Positions 1-10,045 are shown, counted from the stretch's first letter. The stretch is DNA of 64,000 nucleotides from Actinacidiphila alni (GCF_900112845.1 NZ_FONG01000031.1:1-64000), one strand, 5' to 3'. Translations and numbers: made by a program. The notes: generated by a model not told the origin, from the letters alone.

Positions 1-140
1 GGCCGGATCAGGGAGCGGGGTCTGGTGCGTGTGATCGCAAGGCGGAGGAGGGAGGCGACGCGGAGCGTCGTCGACCGACGACAACGCGGCGAGCGCGCGT
101 GCCAGGGCTCGCGACCCCGGCAAGATCCACAAGACACGCC

Positions 141-947
141 CTAGTCGCCCCGCCCGGCCGGCGGTGAGCCGGCGGACGGGGTGGGGGAAGCAGGGGCTGC
201 GGGTGGAGCCGGTGTCGCCGCGGCGGCCTGGAGGGGCACGCTCGCCGCACTGTCGCCCGCGAGCGACGCCCGCACCACGATCGAGGGCGGCCGGGCCGTC
301 TCGCGCTCACCGGCCCGCTGCTCCGGGCGGCGCCGGTCCCTGGCTCGCGAGATCCACTGCGCGAGTGTGCCGATCCCGGCGACGAGCGCGGATATGCCGA
401 GCCCCAGCGTGAGCGCGAAGAACGAGTTGGACGCGGCCTTGCCGCTGAAGTAACCGGCCCCGACCGAATACCCGGCCCAGACCGCCTCGGCCACACCGGC
501 GCCGATCGCGTACCGCCGGGCGGGATACCGTACGACACCCGCCGCCAGGCCGCCCACGATCCGGCCGCTGGGCAGGAAACGGACACCGATCACAAATGGC
601 ACACCGTGCCGCTGTATCCGCAGCGCGGCCCAGCTCAGCAGAGCCGCGCGGCGCTGATTGCGCTCCATGCGGGTCAGCACCCGGCCGCTGAGCGCGCGCC
701 CGGTGCGGTGGATCAGCAGGTCGCCCAGGGCCGCGCTGCCCGCCACCACCAGCAGAACGAGGGCGATGTTCAGATGGCCCTCCGCGGCCATCACACCGCC
801 GGTCACGAGCAGCACCGAGTTGGGCACGAGCGGTGGAGCCGTCGTCAGCCCCAGCACCGCGTACGCCCAGAAGACGTGTCCACCTCGCAAGTACTCAGCG
901 AGACCCGAGGTGAAGTCCAGTGACGACACACTCAGTGCAACGTCCAT
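141..947 (-). CDS. DedA/VTT-family integral membrane protein
   Basis: Predicted 268-aa polytopic inner-membrane protein of the DedA/SNARE-associated (VTT) family, which is linked to membrane homeostasis and lipid-carrier recycling. Hydrophobic segments lie near residues 24-48, 60-75, 120-150, 155-175 and 180-200. The middle carries the family-typical FLPSGRIVGGLAAG stretch. The C-terminal tail of about 70 residues is low-complexity Ala/Pro/Ser-rich and probably cytoplasmic. I start at the ATG at 947, preceded by a GAGGGG-type ribosome site; the frame runs back to a TTG at 980 with no ribosome site. It follows the SDR gene on the same strand, separated by hairpins. The family assignment is fairly secure; the substrate is unknown. 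Confidence 0.82.
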   Translation of the reverse strand: MDVALSVSSLDFTSGLAEYLRGGHVFWAYAVLGLTTAPPLVPNSVLLVTGGVMAAEGHLNIALVLLVVAGSAALGDLLIHRTGRALSGRVLTRMERNQRRAALLSWAALRIQRHGVPFVIGVRFLPSGRIVGGLAAGVVRYPARRYAIGAGVAEAVWAGYSVGAGYFSGKAASNSFFALTLGLGISALVAGIGTLAQWISRARDRRRPEQRAGERETARPPSIVVRASLAGDSAASVPLQAAAATPAPPAAPASPTPSAGSPPAGRGD

Positions 948-1062
948 TCCACCGCCCCTCTTCCCGCCCCCGGGATTCAAAACTGACAGCGGTGCGCCGG
1001 GCGGGGCAAGGGGGTTTCCGGTGGACCAGGGGATTCACCAGGGGCTCCCAGGAGAATTCATC

Positions 1063-1104
1063 CTGAGGGCTCAGTCCGGCTACTCCCCAGGGAGTAGCCC
1101 TCAG
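1063..1104 (-). terminator. Overlapping alternative hairpins after the SDR gene
   Basis: Read on the minus strand, GGCTACTCC (1099-1091) pairs perfectly with GGAGTAGCC (1086-1078) over a 4-nt loop. A second perfect 9-bp pairing, CTGAGGGCT (1104-1096) with AGCCCTCAG (1071-1063), uses the same AGCC bases, so the two are mutually exclusive. The SDR stop codon lies in the first strand. No U-tract follows. It is either a weak terminator or a translation-sensitive attenuator for dedA. Confidence 0.5.
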
Positions 1105-1847
1105 CGGCCGAGCAGCTCGCCGCCGTTGCACTGGAGGATCTCGCCGGTGATGAAGCCCGCCTCGGGCGAGGCGAGGAAGAGCACGGCCGCCGCCACGTCG
1201 GCGGGGCGGCCGACCCGGCCCACCAGGGTGCGCCCGGCCCGCCGGGTCAGCTCGGCGTCATTGAGCCGGGAGCCGAAGAATTCGGTGCCCGCCACGGTGC
1301 CGGGCGCCACGATGTTGCAGGTGACGCCCTGCGGGCCGAGCTGGGCCGCCAGCGAGTGGTTCCAGGCGTGCAGGGCCGCCTTGGAGGCGCCGTACGAGCC
1401 GCCGCCGCGCAGCGCCGCCACCGACGTCACGGTGACGACCCGGCCGGTGTCGGAGAAGCGGTCCCGCAGCGATTCGGTCAGGAGCACCGCGGTCAGCACA
1501 TTGCGCTCGAAATCGCCGCGCCAGCGGGCGAGCATGCCGTGCGGGCCGGTGCCGGCCGCCATCTCCCGGCTGCCCGCGTTGTTCACCAGCACGTCCACCC
1601 GTTCGGGCAGGTGGTCGAGCGCCGCCTCGACGTCGTCGGGGTCCGCCAGGTCGCAGACCACCGGGGTGACGTCCAGGCCGCGGTCGCGGCGCAGTTCCTC
1701 GGCGGTGGCGTGCAGCACCTCACGGCGGCGGCCGACGATCGTGACGCGGTGGCCCTCCTCGGCGAAGCGGATCGAGACCGCCCGGCCGATGCCCGTACCG
1801 CCGCCGGTCACGACGACGCTGCGGCCCGCTGACCCGTTCTGTGCCAT
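1101..1847 (-). CDS. SDR-family NAD(P)-dependent oxidoreductase
   Basis: 248-aa classical short-chain dehydrogenase/reductase, a soluble Rossmann-fold enzyme oxidising or reducing an alcohol/ketone with NAD(P). Visible motifs are TGGGTGIG at residues 14-21 (cofactor binding), NNAG at 89-92, catalytic Ser142 and Tyr152-x3-Lys156 in SYGASK. The C-terminal IVAPGTVAGT and GEILQCNGGE stretches are typical of the FabG-like branch. An Arg pair after beta-2 (VGRRR) suggests NADP(H), which is inference. Start at ATG 1847 with a GGCGGAG ribosome site 5-6 nt upstream. Substrate unknown; the dedA gene downstream shares the strand but the intervening hairpins may separate the transcripts. Confidence 0.85.
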   Translation of the reverse strand: MAQNGSAGRSVVVTGGGTGIGRAVSIRFAEEGHRVTIVGRRREVLHATAEELRRDRGLDVTPVVCDLADPDDVEAALDHLPERVDVLVNNAGSREMAAGTGPHGMLARWRGDFERNVLTAVLLTESLRDRFSDTGRVVTVTSVAALRGGGSYGASKAALHAWNHSLAAQLGPQGVTCNIVAPGTVAGTEFFGSRLNDAELTRRAGRTLVGRVGRPADVAAAVLFLASPEAGFITGEILQCNGGELLGR

Positions 1848-2271
1848 GTGCTCCGCCCCTCATGAGGAGACAGCACGCTACGGGATCGCCCCATTCCGGC
1901 CGCGAGCGGGGTAGCCTGCGAAAACGCCCCCTCAGCGAAGAGACGTAGATCACAAGGCTTGGAACGTAACCATTACGGTGGTTCGTGGGTCTTATGTCTT
2001 GAGCACCGCGCTCCCGGCGGAGCCGGTGGGGGGCTGCGGAACGGGCTGTCTTGGGGGACGGCCCGGAATGCGTCGCCGGGGCGATGTCCGGGGAGCTTTG
2101 AGCGGCCCTCCCGGGCCGCAGTCGTCCCGGCACGGCGCAGCCGCCGAAAGACGCCCGGTCGGACCCGTGGGGGGATCCGTTCCGGGATACGGGAGCGCCC
2201 CGTGCCGGACCCGTGGGGGGATCCAGCGCGGGGCGCTTTCTTGTGCTCTGTCAGGGGCGCTCGCGCACGCG
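1848..2271. other. 424-bp intergenic region, SDR/citrate synthase
   Basis: I see no convincing gene here. It holds a short inverted repeat (CGTAA-CCA-TTACG, 1965-1977) about 120 bp upstream of the SDR start, an 18-bp perfect direct repeat (2161-2178 and 2207-2224), and an inverted repeat AGCGCCCCG (2194-2202)/CGGGGCGCT (2229-2237) just past the citrate synthase stop. The T-rich side of the last hairpin is on the plus strand, so its role as the citrate synthase terminator is uncertain. Confidence 0.5.
2161..2224. repeat. 18-bp direct repeat pair
   Basis: GGACCCGTGGGGGGATCC occurs at 2161-2178 and again, identically, at 2207-2224, 46 bp apart. Both copies lie between the SDR and citrate synthase genes; the second is inside the loop of the 2194-2237 hairpin. 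Function unknown. Confidence 0.7.
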
Positions 2272-3561
<1,290 letters not shown>

Positions 3562-3685
3562 GTCATTCCCTCACCGACGGTGTTGCCTCTTCTTCGAGGT
3601 GCCCTGACGAGGTCCACTGTCCCCCATTTGGCACTGGCGTGTGCACTCGGGGTCGGCCATCGGGCCGAAAGGTGGCACTCAGTGC

Positions 3686-5905
3686 CTATTTTGCGCCTCG
3701 GGACAGCCGGTGGTCGAGAGCCGTGAAGCGCCTTCCCGCCGACACCGTCCGCACCGCCTGCCCTATCGCACGGCGCGAGCCGACCAGTACGACCAGGCGT
3801 TTCGCCCTGGTCACGGCCGTGTAGAGCAGGTTGCGCTGCAGCATCATCCAGGCACTGTTGGTGACAGGGATCACCACCGCCGGATACTCGCTGCCCTGCG
3901 AACGGTGGATCGTCACCGCGTACGCGTGGGCCAGCTCGTCCAGCTCGTCGAAGTCGTACGGGATCTCCTCGTCCTCGTCGGTGCGGACGGTCAGGCGCTG
4001 CTCGACGGTGTCCAGAGCGGTGACGACGCCGACCGTGCCGTTGAAGACGCCGTTCGCCCCCTTTTCGTAGTTGTTCCTGATCTGGGTGACCTTGTCGCCG
4101 ACCCGGAACGTACGGCCGCCGAAGCGGCGCTCCGGCAGGTCGGGCCGGGCCGGGGTGACGGCCTGCTGGAGCAGCCCGTTGAGCACACCGGCGCCGGCCG
4201 GGCCGCGGTGCATCGGCGCGAGCACCTGGACGTCGCGGCGCGGGTCGAGGCCGAAGCGGGCCGGGATCCTGCGGGCCACCACGTCCACGGTCAGCCGGGC
4301 CGCCTCCTCCGCGTCGTCCTCGGCGAACAGGAAGAAGTCCGGCAGCCCCTGGGTGACCGGCGGGACACCGGAGTTGATCCGGTGCGCGTTGGTCACCACC
4401 CCGGACTGCTGGGCCTGCCGGAAGATCCGGGTGAGCCGCACCGCGGGGACGGGACTGTCCGGTGCGAGCAGGTCGCGCAGCACCTCTCCCGCACCGACGC
4501 TCGGCAGCTGGTCCACGTCGCCGACCAGCAGCAGGTGCGCGCCGGGCGGCACGGCCTTCACCAGCTTGTTGGCCAGCAGCAGGTCCAGCATCGACGCCTC
4601 GTCCACCACCACCAGATCCGCGTCCAGCGGCCGGTCCTTGTCGTACGCCGCGTCGCCGCCCGGCTTCAGCTCCAGCAGCCGGTGCACGGTCGAGGCGTCG
4701 GCGCCGGTCAGCTCCGCCAGCCGCTTGGCGGCCCGGCCGGTCGGGGCGGCCAGCACCACCTTGGCCTTCTTCGCCCGCGCCAGCTCCACCACCGAGCGCA
4801 CCGTGAAGGACTTCCCGCAGCCGGGGCCGCCGGTGAGGACGGCGACCTTCTCGGTCAGCGCCAGCCGCACCGCCTGCTGCTGCTCGGGGGCGAGGTCGGC
4901 GCCGGTCCTGGTCGCCAGCCAGGCCAGCGCCTTGTCCCACTCCACGTCCCGGAAGGCGGGCAGCCGGTCCTCGGGGCCGCGCAGCAGCCGCACCAGCTGG
5001 GCCGCGAGCGATATCTCCGCGCGGTGGAAGGGCACCAGATAGACGGCCTTGACCCGATCGTCCCCGCCGTCGGGCGACGGCACGTCCTCCCGGACCACTC
5101 CCTCCTCGTCCGTCAGCTCGCCCAGGCAGTCGATCACCAGCCCGGTGTCCACCTGGAGCAGCTTCACCGAGTCCGCGATCAGCCGCTCCTGCGGCAGATA
5201 GCAGTTGCCGCCGTCGGTGGCCTGCGACAGGGCGTACTGCAGTCCGGCCTTCACCCGCTCCGGGCTGTCGTGCGGTATCCCGACCGCCTGTGCGATCCGG
5301 TCCGCGGTCAGGAAGCCGATGCCCCAGACCTCGGCGGCCAGCCGGTAGGGCTCGTTCTTCACCACGGAGATCGAGGCGTCCCCGTACCCCTTGTAGATCC
5401 GCACCGCGATCGAGGTGGAGACCCCCACGCCCTGGAGGAAGACCATCACCTCCTTGATCGCCTTCTGCTCCTCCCATGCGGCGGCGATCAGTTTGGTGCG
5501 CTTGGGCCCGAGGCCCGGCACCTCGACGAGCCGTTTCGGCTCCCCCTCGATGATCTCCAGCGTGTCGGTGCCGAAGTGGTCGACGATCCGCTCGGCGATC
5601 CTCGGTCCGATGCCCTTGATCAGCCCCGAGCCCAGATAGCGGCGTATCCCCTGGATCGTGGCCGGCAGCACCGTCGTGTAATGCTCGATGGTGAACTGTC
5701 TGCCGTACTGCGGGTGCGAGCCCCAGCGGCCGTGCATCCGCAGCGACTCCCCCGGCTGCGCCCCCAGCAGCGCGCCGACGACCGTCAGCAGGTCCCCCGA
5801 GCCGCGCCCGGTGTCCACTCGCGCGACCGTGTACCCGGTGTCCTCATTGGCGTACGTGATCCGTTCCAGGACGCCGTCCAGCACGGCAAGCCCCGACTCC
5901 CCCAT
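3686..5905 (-). CDS. recD2: RecD2-like SF1B DNA helicase
   Basis: 739-aa superfamily 1B 5'-3' DNA helicase of the RecD2 type (RecD without a RecBC partner). Order: an N-terminal OB-like region (residues 1-80), HhH-rich segments (about 80-200, including GLIKGIGPRIAE and GLGPKRT), an ATP-binding core with Walker A GGPGCGKS near residue 360, a DEAS motif II in VVVDEASMLD, VGDVDQLPSVG motif III, and a C-terminal UvrD-like motif (IHRSQGSEYPAV). Start ATG 5905 follows a strong GGAAGGGAGG ribosome site; the frame extends to 6034 but those extra residues look non-coding. The family is linked to genome stability; the specific role here is inference. Confidence 0.92.
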   Translation of the reverse strand: MGESGLAVLDGVLERITYANEDTGYTVARVDTGRGSGDLLTVVGALLGAQPGESLRMHGRWGSHPQYGRQFTIEHYTTVLPATIQGIRRYLGSGLIKGIGPRIAERIVDHFGTDTLEIIEGEPKRLVEVPGLGPKRTKLIAAAWEEQKAIKEVMVFLQGVGVSTSIAVRIYKGYGDASISVVKNEPYRLAAEVWGIGFLTADRIAQAVGIPHDSPERVKAGLQYALSQATDGGNCYLPQERLIADSVKLLQVDTGLVIDCLGELTDEEGVVREDVPSPDGGDDRVKAVYLVPFHRAEISLAAQLVRLLRGPEDRLPAFRDVEWDKALAWLATRTGADLAPEQQQAVRLALTEKVAVLTGGPGCGKSFTVRSVVELARAKKAKVVLAAPTGRAAKRLAELTGADASTVHRLLELKPGGDAAYDKDRPLDADLVVVDEASMLDLLLANKLVKAVPPGAHLLLVGDVDQLPSVGAGEVLRDLLAPDSPVPAVRLTRIFRQAQQSGVVTNAHRINSGVPPVTQGLPDFFLFAEDDAEEAARLTVDVVARRIPARFGLDPRRDVQVLAPMHRGPAGAGVLNGLLQQAVTPARPDLPERRFGGRTFRVGDKVTQIRNNYEKGANGVFNGTVGVVTALDTVEQRLTVRTDEDEEIPYDFDELDELAHAYAVTIHRSQGSEYPAVVIPVTNSAWMMLQRNLLYTAVTRAKRLVVLVGSRRAIGQAVRTVSAGRRFTALDHRLSRGAK

Positions 5906-5985
5906 GGCCCGGCCTCCCTTCCCGGTGTTCCCCGCGGTGATCTGTTCCGAAGGTACCGCCCGGCACGGACACCCCGTTTCCGCCC

Positions 5986-6026
5986 TGTGGACAACTCCTC
6001 CGGCAGGCAACTCCCCCTGTGGACAA
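5986..6026 (-). promoter_or_regulatory. Pair of DnaA-box matches
   Basis: Two exact copies of TTGTCCACA, the Streptomyces-type DnaA box, occur in the same (minus) orientation at 5986-5994 and 6018-6026. Starts are 32 bp apart, about three helical turns, in the 200-bp gap between recD2 and the DUF937 gene. This is not an origin-sized cluster. It could be a minor DnaA titration or regulatory site, or chance. Confidence 0.45.
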
Positions 6027-6092
6027 CGCCGCACGGCCGGGGGCCGTCACGCGTTCGGCCGCGCTCCGGGAGCCGCCGTGCGCCCCTCGGCA

Positions 6093-6105
6093 TAGCGTGC
6101 GCCAC
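6093..6105 (+). promoter_or_regulatory. -10 box for a leaderless transcript
   Basis: TAGCGT at 6093-6098 fits the actinobacterial TANNNT -10 box and ends 7 nt before the ATG at 6106. No ribosome-binding purine run lies in this space. The expected transcription start therefore coincides with the start codon. No good -35 hexamer is seen. Confidence 0.45.
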
Positions 6106-6534
6106 ATGAGCGACCGACCGCTGCAGGACGAAGTGCTGACCGAGCTGGGTGACGAGCGGCTCCAGGAAATGGCCGAGCGGCTCGGCACGGACGCGGACGG
6201 GGCGCGGCAGCTCGTGGGCGCCTCGGTCGGTTCGCTGACCGGTGTGATCACGGACGAGGCAGTGACGCCCGGCGGGACGGCCGAGCTGAGTCAGGCGCTG
6301 GAGCAGGCCGCCGACGAACCGGAGCCGATGACCGGAGTCGCCGGCTTCGCCGGGCTCGGCGCGGGCATGGGCGGCGGTCTGCTCGCCACGGTGCTGCGCA
6401 AGGCGAGCGCGCCGACCGCCCGCGCGGTGTCCAAGCGGACGGGCCTGCCGGTGGCGGCCGTCACCGGGGCACTGGAAATGCTGATTCCCGTGGTGGCGAC
6501 CGTCCTGGCGCGGCGGGCCCGCCGGACGAAGTGA
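6106..6534 (+). CDS. DUF937-type small protein
   Basis: 142-aa protein resembling DUF937 proteins: an alpha-helical acidic N-terminal part (residues 5-75, with LGTDADGARQLVGASV), a Gly-rich segment AGFAGLGAGMGGGLL (about 80-95) and a hydrophobic C-terminal helix ending in a basic tail (ARRARRTK). Function of the family is not established. I start at ATG 6106, because the frame upstream lacks features and the -10 box sits exactly 7 nt before it. It converges on the isomerase cassette, with a strong hairpin between. Family assignment moderate. Confidence 0.7.
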   Translation: MSDRPLQDEVLTELGDERLQEMAERLGTDADGARQLVGASVGSLTGVITDEAVTPGGTAELSQALEQAADEPEPMTGVAGFAGLGAGMGGGLLATVLRKASAPTARAVSKRTGLPVAAVTGALEMLIPVVATVLARRARRTK

Positions 6535-6615
6535 TCCGCCGGGCGGGGTGAGCGGGGGCCTCCGGATCGTGTGCGGCGCCTCCCACACGGCGCCCACAGT
6601 GCCCGCACAGGCATA

Positions 6616-6650
6616 CGAAAGAGGTCCGGCACCAGGCCGGACCTCATTCG
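6616..6650. terminator. Bidirectional terminator hairpin
   Basis: Perfect 10-bp stem GAGGTCCGGC/GCCGGACCTC (6621-6630, 6636-6645) with a 5-nt loop. It is extended by ACGAA/TTCGT pairing outside and followed by TTCGTGTT. It separates the convergent DUF937 gene and the isomerase cassette. Confidence 0.75.
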
Positions 6651-6796
6651 TGTTCCCCCCTACTACCCCCGAAGCCCCCCTCGGGCGCATTTCCCTCTTG
6701 GCTCCCTGAAACCCCTCCCAGGAGCCGTGATGCCCAGTAAGACCGCCCACCCCCCGAAAGGGTTGTACGCGTGATGCGCAATCTCCGAAGTTTTTT

Positions 6797-7642
6797 TCAG
6801 AGCACGTGCCGCACGTACCGATCGGCGATCTCGGCGACCAGTTCGGCGCCGTCCCTGGCCCACAGAGCGGCGTTGAAGATCTCCACCTCCACGGGTCCGC
6901 GGAAGCCCGTGGCGTCCACCTGCTCGCGCAGTCCGCGCAGGTCCACGCAGCCGTCGCCGAGCTGTCCTCGCCCCAGCAGGACGCCCTCGGGCAGCGGCGT
7001 CACCCAGTCGGCGACCTGGAAGCAGGCGAGCCTGCCGCCCGCCCCGGCCCGGACGATCTGTGCGGGCGCGAGGTCGTCCCACCACAGGTGGTAGGTGTCG
7101 ACGACGACGCCTACCCGGTCGGCGGGGAAGCGCTCGGCGATGTCCAGTGCCTGGCCGAGGGTGGAGATCACGCACCGGTCGGAGGCGAACATCGGGTGCA
7201 GGGGCTCGATCGCGAGGCGCACACCCCGCTCGGCCGCGTACGGCGCCAGTTCGCCGATCGCGTCGGCGACCCGCTCCCTGGCGGCGGCGATGTCCCGGTC
7301 GCCGGGCGGCAGGCCACCGGAGACCAGCACCAGGGTGCCGGTTTCCAATTCCGCCGCCTCGTCGATCGCCGCGCGGTTGTCGTCCAGGGCCGCGGCACGC
7401 CCGCCCGGATCGGTGGCGGTGAAGAATCCGCCACGGCACAGCGACGTCACCGTGAGCCCGTGGTCCCGCATCAGGCGCGCGGCGCGCCGGAGGCCGTACT
7501 CCTGCACCGGTGCCCGCCACAGACCGACCGCGCCGATGCCGGCGGCGGCGCAGCCCTCGGCCAGTTCCGGCAGCGACCACTGCTTGACCGTCTCCTGGTT
7601 GATGCTCAGCCGCGCCAGGTCGCGGCCGGTCGGCGCGGTCAC
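6797..7642 (-). CDS. Sugar phosphate isomerase/epimerase-type TIM barrel
   Basis: 281-aa TIM-barrel protein of the xylose-isomerase-like/AP-endonuclease 2 superfamily. Metal-binding-type residues sit at strand ends: EPLHPM (Glu near 144), VVDTYHLWWD (Asp/His near 178) and VEVEIFN (Glu near 251). It is likely to isomerise or epimerise a sugar or sugar-acid intermediate; the substrate is unknown. It starts with GTG at 7642, overlapping the TGA of the preceding DUF993 gene as GTGA, so translation is coupled. It is the last gene of a three-gene cassette with an oxidoreductase and an aldolase-like protein. Confidence 0.82.
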   Translation of the reverse strand: MTAPTGRDLARLSINQETVKQWSLPELAEGCAAAGIGAVGLWRAPVQEYGLRRAARLMRDHGLTVTSLCRGGFFTATDPGGRAAALDDNRAAIDEAAELETGTLVLVSGGLPPGDRDIAAARERVADAIGELAPYAAERGVRLAIEPLHPMFASDRCVISTLGQALDIAERFPADRVGVVVDTYHLWWDDLAPAQIVRAGAGGRLACFQVADWVTPLPEGVLLGRGQLGDGCVDLRGLREQVDATGFRGPVEVEIFNAALWARDGAELVAEIADRYVRHVL

Positions 7643-8793
7643 GCGTCCACTCCGTGCACCGCGAGCAGGCCGCGCATCCGGGCCTCGGCAAGACCCGGGT
7701 CGGGGAACAGCCCGATCCGGTCGGCCAGTTCGTAGGCGCGGGCGAGATGCGGCAGGGAACGGGCCGACTGGAGACCGCCGACCATGGTGAAGTGCGACTG
7801 GTGGCCCGCCAGCCAGGCGAGCAGCACGACACCGGTCTTGTAGAAGCGCGTGGGCGCCTGGAACAGGTGCCGGGACAGTTCGACGGTGGGGTCGAGGATC
7901 CGGCGGAATCCGGCGGTGTCCCCGGTGTCCAGGGCGCTGACGGCGGCCGACGCCAGCGGCGCGAGCGGGTCGAAGGCGCCGAGCAGGGCGTGGCTGAAGC
8001 CCTGTTCGTCGCCTTCGATCAGCTCCGGGTAGTTGAAGTCGTCGCCGGTGTAGCAGCGCACCCCCTTGGGCAGCCTGCGGCGCAGTTCGACCTCGCGTCC
8101 GGCGTCCAGGAGCGAGATCTTCACGCCGTCGACCTTGTCCGGGTGGGCGGCGATCACGTCGAGGAAGGTCGCGGTCGCGGAGTCCAGGTCGTCGCTGCCC
8201 CAGTAGCCCGCGAGCGCCGGGTCGAACATCGGGCCGAGCCAGTGCAGGATCACCGGTTCAGCCGCCTGGCGAAGCAGCCGCCCGTACACCTCCAGGTAGT
8301 CCTCGGGGCCCTTGGCGACGGCGGCCAGCGCGCGGGAGGCCATGAGAACGGACTGCGCGCCGGTCTCCTCGACGACGGCCAACTGCTCCTCGTAGGCGGC
8401 CACGACCTCGTCGAGCGTGGCGGCGGGACCGGTGAGCTGGTCGGTGCCGACACCGCAGGCGATACGGCCGGCCACCGAACGCGCCTCGGCCGCCGACCTG
8501 CGGATCAGCTCGGCCGCGCCCGTCCAGTCCAGGCCCATGCCGCGCTGTGCGGTGTCCATCGCTTCCGCGACCCCCAGACCGTGCGCCCACAGATGGCGGC
8601 GGAAGGCGAGCGTGGCGTCCCAGTCGACGGCGGCGGGCGCGTCCGCCGCCGTGCGCAGCGGGTCCGCCACGACATGGGCGGCGGAGAAGACGACACGGCT
8701 GCGCAGCGGCAGATCCGCCGCATAGGTGACGGATTCCGAACGCGGCACATAGATGCGCGTTTCACCGGACGCGGTGGGCAGCAGGATGCTCAC
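7639..8793 (-). CDS. DUF993/dihydrodipicolinate synthase-like protein
   Basis: 384-aa protein resembling the DUF993 family, related to class I (Schiff-base) aldolases of the DHDPS superfamily. Lys225 lies in DGVKISLLD, the position equivalent to the Schiff-base lysine of DHDPS, and HWLGPMFDP and CYTGDDFNYPE fit late barrel strands. A C-terminal helical segment (about 290-384) is longer than in DHDPS. A retro-aldol or dehydratase step on a keto-sugar acid is plausible but unproven. GTG start 8793 overlaps the Gfo/Idh stop as GTGA, and its stop overlaps the isomerase start the same way. This is the frame supported by both junctions; longer in-frame extension runs inside the upstream gene. Confidence 0.82.
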   Translation of the reverse strand: MSILLPTASGETRIYVPRSESVTYAADLPLRSRVVFSAAHVVADPLRTAADAPAAVDWDATLAFRRHLWAHGLGVAEAMDTAQRGMGLDWTGAAELIRRSAAEARSVAGRIACGVGTDQLTGPAATLDEVVAAYEEQLAVVEETGAQSVLMASRALAAVAKGPEDYLEVYGRLLRQAAEPVILHWLGPMFDPALAGYWGSDDLDSATATFLDVIAAHPDKVDGVKISLLDAGREVELRRRLPKGVRCYTGDDFNYPELIEGDEQGFSHALLGAFDPLAPLASAAVSALDTGDTAGFRRILDPTVELSRHLFQAPTRFYKTGVVLLAWLAGHQSHFTMVGGLQSARSLPHLARAYELADRIGLFPDPGLAEARMRGLLAVHGVDA

Positions 8794-9941
8794 AGGGTCA
8801 GCTCCGGCACCTCGAAGCGGCGTCCCTCGGCGGAGGAGCGCAGGCCCAGTTCGGCGAGCTGGACACCACGGGCACCGGCCAGTAGGTCCCACCGCCACGG
8901 CTCGTCGAGTGCGACATGGCGCAGGAAAAGCTCCCACTGGACCTTGAAACCGTTGCCGAAGTCGGCGTTGTCCGGCACCGGTTGCCACTGCTCGCGGAAG
9001 GACTCGCCGGCCGGCAGATCCGGATTCCACACCGGCTTGGGTGTGGCGGAACGGTGCTGCACCCGGCATTCGCGCAGGCCGGCGACCGCGGAGCCGTGGG
9101 TGCCGTCCACCTGGAACTCCACCAATTCGTCGCGGTTGACGCGCACCGCCCAGGAGGAGTTGATCTGCGCGACAGCGCCGCCGTCGAGTTCGAAGACACC
9201 GTAGGCGGCGTCGTCTGCGGTCGCGTCGTAGGGCTTGCCCTTCTCGTCCCAGCGCTGCGGGATGTGCGTGGTGGCCAGGGCCTGGACGGTACGGACCCGG
9301 CCGAACAGTTCGTGCAGCAGATACTCCCAGTGCGGGAACATGTCGGCCACGATGCCGCCGCCGTCCTCTGCCCGGTAGTTCCAGGAGGGGCGCTGGGCGC
9401 TCTGCCAGTCGCCCTCGAAGACCCAGTAGCCGAATTCGCCGCGCACGGACAGGATCCGGCCGAAGAAGCCGCCGTCGATGAGCCGCTTGAGTTTGAGCAG
9501 GCCCGGCAGGAAGAGCTTGTCCTGCACCACGCCGTGCTTGATCCCGGCCGCGGTGGCGCGCCTGGCCAGGTCCAGTGCGCCGTCCAGCGAGGTGGCGGTG
9601 GGCTTCTCGCAGTAGATGTGCTTGCCGGCCGCGATCGCCGCCTTGAGCGCGTCCTCGCGGGCGGCGGTCACCTGGGAGTCGAAGTAGATGTCGACGGACG
9701 GGTCGGCGAGGACGGTGTCGAGGTCGGTCGACCAGTGCTCGATGCCGTGCCGCTCCGCCATGGCCCGTAGCGCGTGTTCCCGCCTGCCCAGCAGGATCGG
9801 CTCCGGCCACAGGGTGCTGCCGTCCCCGAGGTCGAGTCCGCCCTGTTCGCGCAGGCTCAGGACGGAACGCACAAGGTGCTGCCGGTATCCCATCCGCCCG
9901 GTGACGCCGTTCATGGCGATCCGCACTGTCCTGCGTGTCAC
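8790..9941 (-). CDS. Gfo/Idh/MocA-family oxidoreductase
   Basis: 383-aa NAD(P)-dependent dehydrogenase. The N-terminal Rossmann domain begins VRIAMNGVTGRMG, and the CEKPTAT motif holds the conserved EKP lysine. The C-terminal substrate-binding domain has GGGIVADMFPHWEYLL, whose His/Tyr replace the usual D-x3-H pattern. These enzymes oxidise sugars, inositols or related polyols. I start at GTG 9941, preceded by a GAGAGGA ribosome site; the open frame to 10103 reads through the operator region and lacks a Rossmann-type N-terminus. First gene of the cassette, divergent from the LacI-type regulator. Substrate unknown. Confidence 0.86.
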   Translation of the reverse strand: MTRRTVRIAMNGVTGRMGYRQHLVRSVLSLREQGGLDLGDGSTLWPEPILLGRREHALRAMAERHGIEHWSTDLDTVLADPSVDIYFDSQVTAAREDALKAAIAAGKHIYCEKPTATSLDGALDLARRATAAGIKHGVVQDKLFLPGLLKLKRLIDGGFFGRILSVRGEFGYWVFEGDWQSAQRPSWNYRAEDGGGIVADMFPHWEYLLHELFGRVRTVQALATTHIPQRWDEKGKPYDATADDAAYGVFELDGGAVAQINSSWAVRVNRDELVEFQVDGTHGSAVAGLRECRVQHRSATPKPVWNPDLPAGESFREQWQPVPDNADFGNGFKVQWELFLRHVALDEPWRWDLLAGARGVQLAELGLRSSAEGRRFEVPELTL

Positions 9942-10045
9942 GGTGACAAGTCCTCTCGTCGCTGCCGGGAGTGGGGAAGGCGCGCTGCCGTCGCATGTGC
10001 CGCACGTCGCTGATGTCGATGTCGATGCCGACGTTATTGATGACA

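Noticed and set aside
1..143. Open frames at the left edge (a plus-strand frame to about 143, and a long minus-strand frame to 586)
   Set aside because: Arg/Ser/Pro-rich translations with no recognisable domain; the minus frame overlaps dedA in another frame. Nothing decides for a gene with the left side missing.
3641..6109. 822-residue plus-strand frame opposite recD2
   Set aside because: Shadow frame; low-complexity composition and no motif, whereas the minus-strand protein has all helicase motifs.
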